Shown here: positions 15,965 to 24,272 of the stretch, one piece after another
Layout: every line of letters starts with the position of its first letter
How positions within the stretch are numbered: the first letter of the stretch is position 1
Assembly: GCF_902804485.1 (NCBI RefSeq)
Contig: NZ_CADCST010000044.1
Span: 19,867-83,866 of the forward strand
Reading direction: 5' to 3'
Source of the DNA: Flavobacterium collinsii
Lineage (GTDB): Bacteria > Bacteroidota > Bacteroidia > Flavobacteriales > Flavobacteriaceae
Length of the DNA: 64,000 bases
Made by a program: the position numbers and the translations under genes
Notes under the pieces: generated by a model
What the model was told of the DNA's origin: nothing
The model's input: the letters and a program-made list of their open reading frames with translations, nothing else
The model's database searches: none

Positions 15965-17360
15965 GGTGTGAATCTTTATTTGCTGCTCTTTCTCTAATAT
16001 AATTATCTCCTGTTCCTTTCAAAATTGTTTTCACCTCTGCCTGAGCAATTACAGGGAATGTTCTTGAGTACAATAAAAACAATACGAAGAAGAAACCAAT
16101 CGTTCCGATGAAAATTCCAATATCAACAAATGTTGGTGAGAACATTGTCCAAGAAGATGGAAGGTAATCTCTATGTAAAGAAGTAACAATAATTACGAAT
16201 CTTTCAAACCACATTCCGATGTTTACTACAATCGAAATAATAAAGGAGAACATGATACTTGTTCTTAGTTTTTTGAACCACATGAACTGTGGAGAGAAAA
16301 CGTTACAAGTCATCATCGACCAATATGCCCACCAGTAAGGTCCGGTAGCTCTGTTTAAGAACGCATATTGCTCATACTCTACACCTGAGTACCAAGCTAC
16401 GAATAACTCAGTGATATACGCTACCCCTACGATAGAACCTGTAATCATGATTACAATATTCATTAACTCAATATGTTGTAGTGTAATATAAGCTTCTAAG
16501 TTAGACACTTTTCTCATTACGATCAACAAGGTATTTACCATTGCAAATCCTGAGAATACCGCTCCTGCAACGAAGTACGGAGGGAAAATCGTAGTATGCC
16601 ATCCCGGAATTACCGAAGTAGCAAAGTCCATCGATACAATAGTGTGTACAGAAAGTACAAGTGGAGTAGCTAAACCTGCAAGTACTAAAGATACTTCTTC
16701 AAAACGTTGCCAGTCTTTTGCTCTACCGCTCCATCCAAAACTTAGGATAGAATAAACTCTTTTATTGAAAGGTGTTATTGCTCTGTCACGTAGCATTGCA
16801 AAATCAGGTAATAAACCAGTCCACCAGAAAACCAATGATACCGAAAGATACGTTGAAATTGCAAATACGTCCCAAAGTAATGGCGAGTTAAAGTTTACCC
16901 ATAAAGATCCAAACTGATTTGGAATAGGTAAAACCCAGTATGCCAACCATGGACGCCCCATGTGAATAATTGGAAATAAACCTGCCTGAACTACTGAGAA
17001 GATAGTCATCGCTTCAGCAGAACGGTTAATAGCCATTCTCCAACGCTGACGGAAAAGTAATAATACCGCAGAAATTAATGTTCCGGCGTGACCAATACCA
17101 ACCCACCAAACGAAGTTCGTGATATCCCAGGCCCAACCAACTGTTTTATTTAATCCCCATGTTCCGATACCTGTAGATACAGTGTAAATTATACAACCTA
17201 ACCCCCAAAGGAAGGCTATTAATGCGATTGAAAATACAATCCACCATTGTTTGTTTGCAGGCCCCTCAACAGGTGCAGCTACATCTACTGTTACATCGTG
17301 ATAAGATTTATCACCTATAACTAAAGGTTTTCTAATGGGTGCTTCGTAGTGAGACGACAT
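15957..17360 (-). CDS. actC: Alternative complex III quinol-binding subunit ActC (NrfD family)
   Basis: 467 residues, about ten helices, related to PsrC/NrfD. Recognisable family stretches are FVWWVGIGHAGTLISA, HMGRPWLAYWVLPIPN, SVHTIVSMDFATSVIPGWH and WFERFVIIVTSLHRDYLPSSW. ActC forms the menaquinol oxidation site next to the Fe-S subunit ActB. Gap to actB is 33 nt. Confidence 0.96.
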   Translation of the reverse strand: MSSHYEAPIRKPLVIGDKSYHDVTVDVAAPVEGPANKQWWIVFSIALIAFLWGLGCIIYTVSTGIGTWGLNKTVGWAWDITNFVWWVGIGHAGTLISAVLLLFRQRWRMAINRSAEAMTIFSVVQAGLFPIIHMGRPWLAYWVLPIPNQFGSLWVNFNSPLLWDVFAISTYLSVSLVFWWTGLLPDFAMLRDRAITPFNKRVYSILSFGWSGRAKDWQRFEEVSLVLAGLATPLVLSVHTIVSMDFATSVIPGWHTTIFPPYFVAGAVFSGFAMVNTLLIVMRKVSNLEAYITLQHIELMNIVIMITGSIVGVAYITELFVAWYSGVEYEQYAFLNRATGPYWWAYWSMMTCNVFSPQFMWFKKLRTSIMFSFIISIVVNIGMWFERFVIIVTSLHRDYLPSSWTMFSPTFVDIGIFIGTIGFFFVLFLLYSRTFPVIAQAEVKTILKGTGDNYIRERAANKDSHHE

Positions 17361-17393
17361 AATCCTTTATATTGTTTCTAATTAATAATTTTA

Positions 17394-20300
17394 CTAAGTA
17401 TTTCTAACTTTTACATGATAGAAAACGTTCGGTTTTGTACCAACATGCTCTAATAAATGATACATTCTTTCGCTTTCTGCTAACTTAGCAACTTCGCTTT
17501 CTTTATCATTTACATCTCCAAACACCATAGCTCCTGATGAACAAGCTGCAGAACAAGCGCAGGCATTGTTAAACTCATCTTTTGCCACAACTCTACCTTC
17601 ACGTTTTGCCTGAAGAATAACAGCTTGTGTACTTTGAATACAGAATGAACATTTTTCCATAACTCCACGAGAACGAACGTTTACGTCTGGGTTTAATACC
17701 ATACGACCTAAATCATCATTCATGTGATAATCGAATTCACTGTTTTTGTTGTACAAGAACCAGTTGAAACGACGTACTTTATATGGACAGTTGTTTGCAC
17801 AATAACGAGTACCAACACATCTGTTGTATGCCATGTGGTTTTGACCTTGACGACCGTGAGATGTTGCAGCAACCGGACAAACTGTTTCACACGGTGCGTG
17901 GTTACAGTGCTGACACATTACTGGTTGGAATGCAACCTGTGGATTGTCTCCAGGTTTTTCCATTTCATTAAATGTAGATAATGAACTTGACAAACCTGCA
18001 ATATTTTCTTTTCTTTCGTTATCACCTTCAAAAGTGCTTTCAGAAGAATAGTACCTGTCAATACGCAACCAGTGCATATCACGGCTTCTTCTTACCTCTG
18101 CTTTACCAACAACAGGAACGTTGTTCTCTGCGTGACAAGCGATAACACATGCCCCACAACCTGTACAAGCATTTAAGTCGATAGAAAGGTTAAAGTGATG
18201 TCCTGTTGAACGATCAAATGATTCCCATAAATCTACTGTTGTAGCTTTAACTTCCTGGTGATCTAAAGATACCATTGGCTGTGGATTCCAATGTTCCGCA
18301 TTTTCTTTGTTAAATACATCAAGGGTAGTTTCTTTAATGATATCCCCTCTACCCATTAATGTTTTTTGTCCCTGAACACAAGCAAACTCATGCTCTCCAT
18401 TTGCTTTAGCAATAGAAACAGACTGAACACTATTGAAATTTTTATATAAAGCGTAAGCATTTAAACCTACCTGCATTTCTTCTTTTAAAGCTGCTTTACG
18501 ACCGTAACCAACTGCTAAACCAACTGTACCAACAGCTTGTCCTGGCTGAACAATAACCGGTACGTTTTCTAATTTAAACCCGTCAGCAGTAGTAATAGTA
18601 GCATAACTTCCGTTCAAACCACCGTTAGCAACGATTTCATTAGACAAACCTAATTTCTTAGCATCAGCATTAGAAACAGTAACATAGTTATCCCATGAAA
18701 CTCTGGTAATTGGATCCGGGAATTCTTGTAACCAAGGGTTATTAGCATGTTGCCCATCTCCTAATCCCGTTTTAGTATATAATACTAACTCGAAATCACC
18801 AGCTGCTTTAGATTTTGCAAGTGCATTTGCAGCGGTAGCAGCATCAACAGCACCTCCAGACAATGCAGCAGATCCAACTACTGCAACACCATCGTGTAAT
18901 ACTTTGTTCCAAGAAGATCCTGCAGTAAATGCTGAAGAATTAGCTTTTAAATAATCATAAAAAGTACCTCCGGCACCATTTAATGACAATAAAACATCCT
19001 GAAATTGTTTGGTATTGAATATAGGGCGAATCGTTGGTTGCGTTAAGCTATAAGTTCCGCTTGTTATTTCTACATCACCCCAAGACTCTAAATAATGAGG
19101 AGCCGGAGCAGCAACAGTAACAATTGAAGCAGTTTCATCTTCTTTTAATGAAAAAGCAACAGATGTTTTCACTTTTTTCAATCCTGAAGCAAAAGCAGAT
19201 GAATCAGCTAAAGTGTAAACAGGATTAACTCCACTCATAATTAAAGTATGAACACTTCCAGCATTCAGATCTTTAATTAATTGAGAAACAACAGCATTCG
19301 ATCCCTTTCTAATTTGTCTTGCTCCTGCAGTAGTATAAGCTTCACTCGCCAAAATTTGATTGATAGCTAAAACTAATAACTGAGCGTTTTTATCTTCGAT
19401 TCCGGATACCAGAACCCCTTTAGATCCGGCAGCTTTTAATTGTTGAGCAGCTTTCACTACTTCAGCTTTAGAAGCAGCATCTAAAGTAACAGGAACAGAA
19501 GCACCCGCAATAATGTTATATATTTGAACTAAAGCCTGTTTTTGAACAGCAGTAGTCATTGGAACACGCTTATCAGCAGCTGCTCCGGATAATGTCATAT
19601 TTGATTCGAATTGGAAATGACGTGACATTTTTCCGTTTTGTGGAATACGTCCTTTTGCATATCCACTATCGTACCCACCACCTTGCCAGTCTCCTAAGAA
19701 ATCAGCTCCAACAGATACAATTAAATTAGATTTTGAAAAATCATAATCAACTAAAGCTCTTTGACCATATACAGCTTGGAAAGCATCTAAAGCCTCAGAT
19801 GAAGAAACTGCATCATAAACAACATGCTTAGCATTTGGATTTTTAGCAATAAATTCAGCGATTAATTTTTCAGTAGATGGACTTGCAAGTGTATTCGTTA
19901 ATAATACAACTTGTTGGTTTTTAGCTTTTGCTTCAGCTAAACTTGATTTAATTTTTAAATCAACAGCTGACCAAGTAGCTTGTTTACCATCTACTTTTGG
20001 CTCTTTTAAACGAGCGCTATCATACAATCCTAAGATAGATGCGTGAATTCTCGCATTAGCTGCAAATTTAGCACCAGCGATTGTATTGTTTTCAATTTTA
20101 ATTGGACGACCCTCACGAGTTTTTACCAAAAGATTAGCAAAATCAAAACCATCAAATACAGTAGTTGCATAATAATCTGCAACACCAGGAATGATTTGCT
20201 CTGGTTGTAAAACATAAGGGATAGACTTGTGCACAGGACCTTCACACGCAGCAAGTGTAACTGCCGCAGTACTAAATCCTACGTACTTTAAAAAGTCACG

Positions 20301-20453
20301 ACGTGAAGTTCCAGATGAAGCTAAAGCATCTGCATTCCCTAAGAATTCATCTGTAGGAATCTCTTCAACAAACTCGTTATTTCTAAGCGCCTCAACAATA
20401 GAACTATTTTCTAGTTCTTCAACACTTTTCCAGTATTTTTTGTTTGATGACAT
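17394..20453 (-). CDS. actB: Alternative complex III iron-sulfur subunit ActB
   Basis: 1019 residues, a fusion of a molybdopterin-oxidoreductase-like domain (without evident Mo-cofactor chemistry) and a C-terminal ferredoxin domain. An internal twin-arginine signal SRRDFLKYVGFSTAAVTLAAC sits near residue 50, the TAT-variant seen in this family. Cluster cysteines are in CTGCGACVIAC, CQHCNHAPCETVC, CVGTRYCANNC and the CSFC...CACSAAC region, enough for three 4Fe-4S and one 3Fe-4S. It relays electrons from quinol to the ActA haems at the periplasmic face. Confidence 0.97.
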   Translation of the reverse strand: MSSNKKYWKSVEELENSSIVEALRNNEFVEEIPTDEFLGNADALASSGTSRRDFLKYVGFSTAAVTLAACEGPVHKSIPYVLQPEQIIPGVADYYATTVFDGFDFANLLVKTREGRPIKIENNTIAGAKFAANARIHASILGLYDSARLKEPKVDGKQATWSAVDLKIKSSLAEAKAKNQQVVLLTNTLASPSTEKLIAEFIAKNPNAKHVVYDAVSSSEALDAFQAVYGQRALVDYDFSKSNLIVSVGADFLGDWQGGGYDSGYAKGRIPQNGKMSRHFQFESNMTLSGAAADKRVPMTTAVQKQALVQIYNIIAGASVPVTLDAASKAEVVKAAQQLKAAGSKGVLVSGIEDKNAQLLVLAINQILASEAYTTAGARQIRKGSNAVVSQLIKDLNAGSVHTLIMSGVNPVYTLADSSAFASGLKKVKTSVAFSLKEDETASIVTVAAPAPHYLESWGDVEITSGTYSLTQPTIRPIFNTKQFQDVLLSLNGAGGTFYDYLKANSSAFTAGSSWNKVLHDGVAVVGSAALSGGAVDAATAANALAKSKAAGDFELVLYTKTGLGDGQHANNPWLQEFPDPITRVSWDNYVTVSNADAKKLGLSNEIVANGGLNGSYATITTADGFKLENVPVIVQPGQAVGTVGLAVGYGRKAALKEEMQVGLNAYALYKNFNSVQSVSIAKANGEHEFACVQGQKTLMGRGDIIKETTLDVFNKENAEHWNPQPMVSLDHQEVKATTVDLWESFDRSTGHHFNLSIDLNACTGCGACVIACHAENNVPVVGKAEVRRSRDMHWLRIDRYYSSESTFEGDNERKENIAGLSSSLSTFNEMEKPGDNPQVAFQPVMCQHCNHAPCETVCPVAATSHGRQGQNHMAYNRCVGTRYCANNCPYKVRRFNWFLYNKNSEFDYHMNDDLGRMVLNPDVNVRSRGVMEKCSFCIQSTQAVILQAKREGRVVAKDEFNNACACSAACSSGAMVFGDVNDKESEVAKLAESERMYHLLEHVGTKPNVFYHVKVRNT

Positions 20454-20485
20454 TGTATATAAATATTAAAATCTTAATAATTCGA

Positions 20486-21817
20486 TTAATAGTGGCATTT
20501 ACCGCATTCTAAACCTCCCATTTGCGCTGCAGTCAATTTCTCTACACCGTATTTTTTAGAAAGTTCAGCATGAATTTTATCATAGTAAGCATTTCCTTCC
20601 ATCTTAACATCAGTTTTTCTATGGCAATCAACACACCATCCCATTGTTAACTTAGAGTATTGCTTCATGATTTCAAATTCCTCCACAGGACCGTGACAAG
20701 TTTGACATTCAATACCTCCAACAGTAACGTGTTGAGAGTGATTGAAGTAAACAAAATCAGGCAAGTTATGAATACGAACCCATTTTACTGGCTGTGTTTT
20801 TCCGGTATAAGCTTGTTTCGCTTTATCCCAACCAACAGCATCATATAACTTTTGGATTTGAGCATCGTAAAACGCTTTGCTATACTCAGGAGTAGCAGTA
20901 GTTTCAGCAACTTCAGAGATGTTTTTATGACAGTTCATACAAACATTCAAAGATGGAATACCAGCAGTTTTACTCACACGAGCAGCAGAGTGGCAATATT
21001 TACAATTGATTTCGTTATCACCAGCGTGAATCTTATGAGAATAGTGAATTGGCTGAATTGGCTCGTAGTTTTGATCCACACCAACCTGCATTAGATATCC
21101 GTAAACGAAATATCCACTTGCCAATAGCAAGAATATTGCAGTCACCAATACCAAGAATTGGTTTCTGGCAAATGCTTTCCAGATTGGAGTTGAAGCTTCT
21201 TTAGGAGCAACTTCAATACCATTATTACGTGCTACTTTAGTCAACACTTTGTTCACCATGAACAACATCACTACCAAGATAGCCATTACAAGTGCAAGCG
21301 CACCTAAAATAATATTATTAGAAATACCTCCACCGTCTACATTTGTTCCAGGAGGAGTTGCAGCCCCACCAGCAGCAACCGCCGGTTCAGCTTTTACTTC
21401 AGAAGTATACGCAAGAATATTGTCAATATCCCCTGTTGATAATTGAGGAAAAGAAGTCATTACTGACTTGTTGTTTTCTTCAAAAAGTTTTACTGCTACA
21501 GGATCACCTGACTTAATCATGTCAGAACTGTTGTGAACCCATTTGTAGATCCAGGCTACGTCATGCTTTGCAGCAACTCCTCGTAAAGCAGGACCTGTTG
21601 ATTTGGCATCTAATTTGTGACATGCAGCGCAATTTGCATTAAAAAGTTCTTTCCCTTTTACCGGATCACCACCAGCAGTTGCAGCCGGAGCAGCAGCTTC
21701 AGGCGCCGCAGGAGCAGCAGGATCTTGAGCAAATGAAGTTAGGGAGAAAAGCAGCGTTAGCGATAAGCTAAGCAGCAATTTTCTTGAGATCGAATTATGG
21801 TTACCCACCTTTTTCAT
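20486..21817 (-). CDS. actA: Alternative complex III multihaem cytochrome c ActA
   Basis: 443 residues. After a signal peptide and an Ala/Pro linker comes a monohaem cytochrome c domain (CAACH at 63-67), then a membrane helix (NIILGALALVMAILVVMLF), a second helix, and a C-terminal domain with five sites: CKYCH, CMNCH, CQTCH, CVDCH and CGKCH. That makes six CxxCH motifs, one more than the basic pentahaem ActA, from the fused N-terminal domain. It is the first gene of the eight-gene act-cox operon. Confidence 0.96.
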   Translation of the reverse strand: MKKVGNHNSISRKLLLSLSLTLLFSLTSFAQDPAAPAAPEAAAPAATAGGDPVKGKELFNANCAACHKLDAKSTGPALRGVAAKHDVAWIYKWVHNSSDMIKSGDPVAVKLFEENNKSVMTSFPQLSTGDIDNILAYTSEVKAEPAVAAGGAATPPGTNVDGGGISNNIILGALALVMAILVVMLFMVNKVLTKVARNNGIEVAPKEASTPIWKAFARNQFLVLVTAIFLLLASGYFVYGYLMQVGVDQNYEPIQPIHYSHKIHAGDNEINCKYCHSAARVSKTAGIPSLNVCMNCHKNISEVAETTATPEYSKAFYDAQIQKLYDAVGWDKAKQAYTGKTQPVKWVRIHNLPDFVYFNHSQHVTVGGIECQTCHGPVEEFEIMKQYSKLTMGWCVDCHRKTDVKMEGNAYYDKIHAELSKKYGVEKLTAAQMGGLECGKCHY

Positions 21818-21904
21818 ATAGTATAATAATTATCTACTAATTTTTGGTATGATTTTTTCTGTAGTAAATCAACGAAAAACTAATACCTTCTTTTAAAACT
21901 TGCA

Positions 21905-21934
21905 CAAAAATACGACTTATGTGTTATTCTCAAA
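21905..21934 (-). promoter_or_regulatory. Promoter of the act-cox operon
   Basis: On the minus strand TTTG (21931-21934) is followed after 18 nt by TATTTTTG (21905-21912), a full match to the Bacteroidota -33/-7 consensus. The leader before actA is about 80 nt. Confidence 0.7.
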
Positions 21935-22010
21935 ACCTTAAAATAGTCTTAAATATCAATTTATATCAATTCTAAATAATATCAAATTTTCACATACTAA
22001 TTTTAAATAG

Positions 22011-22018
22011 TATTTTTG
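22011..22018 (+). promoter_or_regulatory. Candidate -7 element of the SPOR gene
   Basis: TATTTTTG fits TAnnTTTG and lies 18 nt before the ATG at 22037. The -33 region is only weakly matched. Confidence 0.45.
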
Positions 22019-22036
22019 CTCAAAAACCATCACATT

Positions 22037-22426
22037 ATGAGAATTTTAACCCCTTCAAAAAGAGTTTTCTTCACCCTAACAATGTTCACTTTAGCTTATA
22101 ATATTCATGCTCAGGATCAAAATTTAACACTAAATCAGGATCCTAAATTCGAGCAATTATTGAACGACAAACGCAAAATTAACACAGCAATAAGTACAAA
22201 CGATACTTACAAAATCCAAATCTTCAGCGGTAAAAGCGAAGAAGCAAAGAAAACGTTATCGGATTTCAAAAGAGAATACAACACTATAGACGGGACCATA
22301 ATCTTCAATACTCCCAACTATAAAGTAATTGTAGGCAATTTCAAGACCCGAATAGAAGCTGAAAAGAACCTGGCAGACATCAAAAAGAGATACAAAAGCG
22401 TGTTTCTTCTAAAGCCCGGGAAGTAA
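22037..22426 (+). CDS. Secreted SPOR-domain protein
   Basis: 129 residues from the ATG at 22037. The frame is open seven codons further up to a TTG, but that codon overlaps the promoter element. A signal peptide (RVFFTLTMFTLAYNIHAQ) precedes a short linker and a C-terminal SPOR domain (about 60-126: YKIQIFSGKSEEAKKTL, YKVIVGNFKTRIEAEKNL). SPOR domains bind denuded peptidoglycan glycans, often at division sites. No other domain is present, so it is a minimal periplasmic binder. Confidence 0.9.
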   Translation: MRILTPSKRVFFTLTMFTLAYNIHAQDQNLTLNQDPKFEQLLNDKRKINTAISTNDTYKIQIFSGKSEEAKKTLSDFKREYNTIDGTIIFNTPNYKVIVGNFKTRIEAEKNLADIKKRYKSVFLLKPGK

Positions 22427-22459
22427 TCTCCGATTCAAAACAAAATAGCACAAAAAAAA

Positions 22460-22490
22460 GGCAATTTCACAATCGAAATTGCCTTTTTTT
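22460..22490 (+). terminator. Intrinsic terminator after the SPOR gene
   Basis: Nine-bp stem GGCAATTTC / GAAATTGCC with a 6-nt loop, followed by seven T. A run of A on the other side could also serve minus-strand transcripts. Confidence 0.88.
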
Positions 22491-22578
22491 ACACCCCTTA
22501 TCCAACTTCAAAAACATCCGTTCTACAAGTTAATTAAGCCTCTTTGAAAGAAGTATTACCCCTAAGCTTTCCTTGTTT

Positions 22579-23273
22579 CTAAAGCCGGAATACTTCTTCC
22601 CTAGCCAACTCTAAATCGGTATTGAAAGATGCATTGGCACGAAGACAATCCAAAGTTGTCTTTCCCATTTCCTTGCCTTTCACAACATCTCTATACCAAT
22701 ATGCGTCACAAACCACCCGGCTTTCGCCAAAATCATGTCCACGTTCAACAATCTCCCCTTCTCTATCATGGAAAGATTTCACTGAACACCAAAGCCAATG
22801 CCCAGCCTACCGCAGCGTGTCCTGACGGAAAAAAAACAACTATTCACAAAACTTCTTCCTTTTAAGGAGTGCAGTTTTTTTTGTTTGTTCACCATAAAAG
22901 GCCGTTCGTGATTGTAAAAATTCTTTGTCGTATACGTCAACTACCCCTCATCTGTCATCACCCGACGCATAAGCACATACAACTTTGGCGTAAGCAGCTC
23001 ATCGATATCAATTCCTAAAACAATCTCAAACAATCTGACCGCATGCGGAAAAGACAAAGCGGCATCACTAACCACCTGCAAAAAACGAATCTGATCTTTA
23101 GATTTTGATACTCTTCTGGCGCACTCCAAATCAAATTTGAAAGTATCATAAACTTGTTCAGGAGACGGAGTCAACAGCAACAAACTATTTGGTATTACTT
23201 CATCAGAAAGATAGCCGTGCAGCAAATCCAGCATCACCATTCTCATCTCCTCCACATTTGTAAACTTACACAC
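22579..23273 (-). pseudogene. Decayed class A non-specific acid phosphatase (PhoN/PAP2-like)
   Basis: Pieces of one protein lie in order on the minus strand. The N-terminal part (23273-22944) includes LLLLTPSPEQVYDTFKFDLE and ELLTPKLYVLMRRVMTDEG, then an in-frame TAG (22941-22943). The same frame continues with KNFYNHERPF, a perfect KX6RP motif. An eight-T run (22829-22836) then shifts the frame; removing one T restores FFPSGHAAVGWALAL, the PSGH motif. A second one-base shift near 22772 precedes ERGHDFGESRVVC. The last motif, SRX5HX3D, reads SRVVCDAYWYRD, so the catalytic His is Tyr. Nonsense, two frameshifts and a lost active-site residue argue for real decay. Such enzymes release phosphate from organic esters in the periplasm. 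Confidence 0.8.
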
Positions 23274-23618
23274 ATCTCTCCCGAACTTGAATCATCTACC
23301 CCAAAAACCGGTCATAATATGAAATAGTTTCAGTCTCATACAAAACATACAATCAATACAGATACATCCAATATTATAAAAAAAAAAAAAAACAATCCTA
23401 CAAATAAATCAATTCCACCAAACAAAACCCTCATATATATTCTGTCTTTCTGTTTCATTTTATGAATACAAACACAATAACAACCAATCTCTAGAATTTC
23501 ATCCTGACCACCTTCACCCTAATCTGTAATTTCCGTTTGAGATTTACCCAATAAAAAAGTCCCAACTTTCGTTGGGACTTTAAAATCTAAATATCGAATT
23601 ATAAATCAAAAAGCCATA
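23274..23618. other. 345-bp gap: decayed sequence and a terminator
   Basis: AT-rich sequence with an A run of about 15 (near 23379-23393). A minus-strand ATG at about 23443 opens a short hydrophobic stretch ending in the T run, perhaps a remnant of another coding region. Apart from the DUF4920 terminator I see no functional element. Confidence 0.5.
23557..23580 (-). terminator. Intrinsic terminator of the DUF4920 gene
   Basis: Ten-bp stem AAGTCCCAAC / GTTGGGACTT with a TTTC loop, followed on the minus strand by T residues. Its stem is nearly the same as that of the infB terminator at 24233-24248. Confidence 0.85.
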
Positions 23619-24128
23619 TTAATTGACCACTTTAATTCCATCCGCCATAAATCGTATTTCTTCTTTTGGCTTGGTGATCGCATCTATTTCCGCTTTTGTT
23701 TTTTTGGCATCTTTAGCATAATGCTTCAACTCTTCGACAGAAGTAATTTTCTTCTCGGCAGTACCTTCCAGTACAATCCTCTTTCCTTTTAATGCTGTTG
23801 GCACAAAAAAAGCATAGTCTTTCATTTTTACAAAAAACGGAGAACCATCCTCTGTTTTCACAGTAACCCAGCAGCCTTTTTTTGGACACACATCGATTAC
23901 CACTCCTTTTACCGAGATTTTTTCAGCTTTACGAGTCTTTTCTAATTCACTTTTTAACTTCTCGACCGTGATCGCTTTAGTTTCCGAAGCCATAGAAACA
24001 TCGGCACCATAATAATCTCCTACTACGGCATTCCCCGCAGGTGGCGCACTCTTTTCAACTGCTTCCTGCGAAAAAGAGATTGTAGAAAAACTCAAAGAAA
24101 GAGCGACCGCATATATAAATTGTCTCAT
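23619..24128 (-). CDS. Secreted DUF4920 protein
   Basis: 169 residues from the ATG at 24128, with a signal peptide (MRQFIYAVALSLSFSTISFSQ). The C-terminal half is an OB-fold-like DUF4920 domain with KISVKGVVIDVCPKKGCWV, FFVKMKDYAFFVPTALKGKRI and a downstream EELKHYAKDAKK helix. The CPKKGCW cysteine pair is the family hallmark and may bind metal or form a disulfide. Function is not established; it is a periplasmic protein transcribed alone. Confidence 0.85.
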   Translation of the reverse strand: MRQFIYAVALSLSFSTISFSQEAVEKSAPPAGNAVVGDYYGADVSMASETKAITVEKLKSELEKTRKAEKISVKGVVIDVCPKKGCWVTVKTEDGSPFFVKMKDYAFFVPTALKGKRIVLEGTAEKKITSVEELKHYAKDAKKTKAEIDAITKPKEEIRFMADGIKVVN

Positions 24129-24145
24129 AATCAAATATTTTTAAC

Positions 24146-24153
24146 CAAAAATA
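24146..24153 (-). promoter_or_regulatory. Candidate -7 element of the DUF4920 gene
   Basis: TATTTTTG on the minus strand, 17 nt before the ATG at 24128, matches TAnnTTTG. The -33 box is poor. Confidence 0.45.
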
Positions 24154-24232
24154 GCATTAAAATTGAAATAAACGAAATATTATTTAATTCAGAAATTTCA
24201 TGCTTTCTTAAGAATATCTATATAAAAAAAGC

Positions 24233-24248
24233 CCCAACTCTCGTTGGG
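24233..24248 (-). terminator. Intrinsic terminator of rimP-nusA-infB
   Basis: Stem CCCAAC / GTTGGG with a TCTC loop, then seven or eight T on the minus strand. It lies about 25 nt after the infB stop. Confidence 0.85.
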
Positions 24249-24272
24249 ACTTTAGAATATAAGTATCAAATA

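Noticed and set aside
17724..17981. Plus-strand ORFs inside actB
   Set aside because: Antisense shadows of the ferredoxin region with Cys/His-derived bias; the minus-strand gene is certain.
22622..22865. Two overlapping plus-strand ORFs of 67 and 78 codons
   Set aside because: They are the antisense of the acid phosphatase pseudogene and show no protein-like pattern.
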